DNA of 64,000 nucleotides from Cololabis saira (lineage: Eukaryota > Chordata > Actinopteri > Beloniformes > Belonidae). The notes beneath the pieces are model-generated. The model was given only the letters and a program-made list of their open reading frames with translations, ran no database searches and had not been told where the DNA came from. The stretch is from NCBI RefSeq assembly GCF_033807715.1, contig NC_084600.1:46563824-46627823 (forward strand), read 5' to 3'. Made by a program: the position numbers and the translations under genes. This document shows positions 63,373-64,000 of the stretch, piece after piece. Within the stretch, counting starts at the first letter, position 1, and the number at the start of each line of letters is the position of its first letter.

Positions 63373-64000
63373 AGATGTTATATTTCTGCTTGTGTAACTT
63401 CCGTCTCGTGCAGCATCATGTGAAACCATGACCACATTGGAGAAGTGGAAACATTAAAACATTAAAGTATCAGCTGCCACAGAGATGATGTCCTACTTCC
63501 CGGTCTGAGGTTGTTCTGAGGAAGTAATGTGGAAATATAAATATAACCAGGAAGGGAAGTACGAATGTCCAATTTTATGGCAAACCGTTTTAACATTTAA
63601 CAGCTACACTGGATTTGTGTTGCAGAAATATCCACAATTCAATTCTTCCTAGTCAAAAAGAGCATTTCAGATTTCTACAATTACATTCTGAGGGTTTCTA
63701 ATCACAAATATCTACAATTCAACTGCAGATATCTGCAATGTGAATTACGACTAGTCATAATTCCAGTTCAAGATCAAAATATCTACATTGTCTTTTTTAG
63801 ATATCTTAAATTAAGTTTTGACTAGTCAGAACCAAGTTGTAGAAATATTTTGAACTGGAATTCTGACTAGCTAAAATTAATCTCAAACTGGAATTACGGA
63901 CAGTCATAATTTAATTGTAGATATCTGTAATCAAGTTATAGAGATCTTGAAAGGAATTTTAAATATATATATCTCAAATTGGAGATATCTTTAACTTCCA
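63373..64000. repeat. Degenerate ATATCT/GACTAGTCA repeat to the right edge
   Basis: From about 63610 on, short words (GATATCTACAATTCAA, GACTAGTCATAATTC and their inverses) recur irregularly, like an old satellite or MITE. No gene was seen. Confidence 0.55.

Overview
The window looks like nuclear DNA of a teleost fish, probably a spiny-rayed species. The evidence is vertebrate exon-intron genes, a U-lineage-like MHC class I gene, and repeat families typical of fish (hAT and Tc1-like elements, palindromic MITEs, Rex/L2-, L1- and RTE-like LINE ends). Three protein genes can be supported, and each was assembled by checking splice sites and codon phase across every junction.

Layout. (1) Minus strand, about 28.4 kb down to the left edge: the 5' part of a synaptojanin-1 gene (synj1). 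It has a probable 5'UTR exon at ~28.3 kb behind a CpG-rich NRF1-like promoter array, then seven coding exons (22351 to 547) for the first 316 residues, which are the N-terminal part of the Sac1 phosphatase domain. The rest lies beyond base 1. (2) 28.6-32.7 kb: transposon remnants (L1-like LINE, Tc1-like, hAT). (3) Minus strand, 38080-32955: a complete seven-exon MHC class I heavy chain of 361 aa with all peptide-anchor residues, behind an ISRE/X2/Y-box promoter. (4) Plus strand, 39.9-60.9 kb: a complete slc46a3-like lysosomal MFS transporter (TATA/GC/CCAAT promoter, 5'UTR exon, six coding exons, 474 aa). It is divergent from the MHC gene, with a probable solo LTR between them. (5) 61-64 kb: palindromic MITEs and other repeats.

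Most of the window is intronic or intergenic repeat. The most unusual feature is a pattern shared by synj1 and slc46a3. At 12 of about 27 splice junctions the exon edge plus its splice site has been copied in tandem into the adjoining intron, as 2 to 9 copies or, at synj1 exon 6, as a 5.4-kb array of roughly 300 units most of which carry an AG|GTRAG donor-like sequence. The MHC gene between them shows none of this at 12 junctions. Some copies keep an open frame (a 31-residue in-frame insertion is possible at synj1 exon 3). Others carry a fixed in-frame stop (all eight copies before slc46a3 exon 2).

The three genes have no obvious shared pathway: phosphoinositide turnover at membranes, antigen presentation, and lysosomal export. 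The very long open frames over the tandem arrays are by-products of stop-free repeats and are not called as genes.
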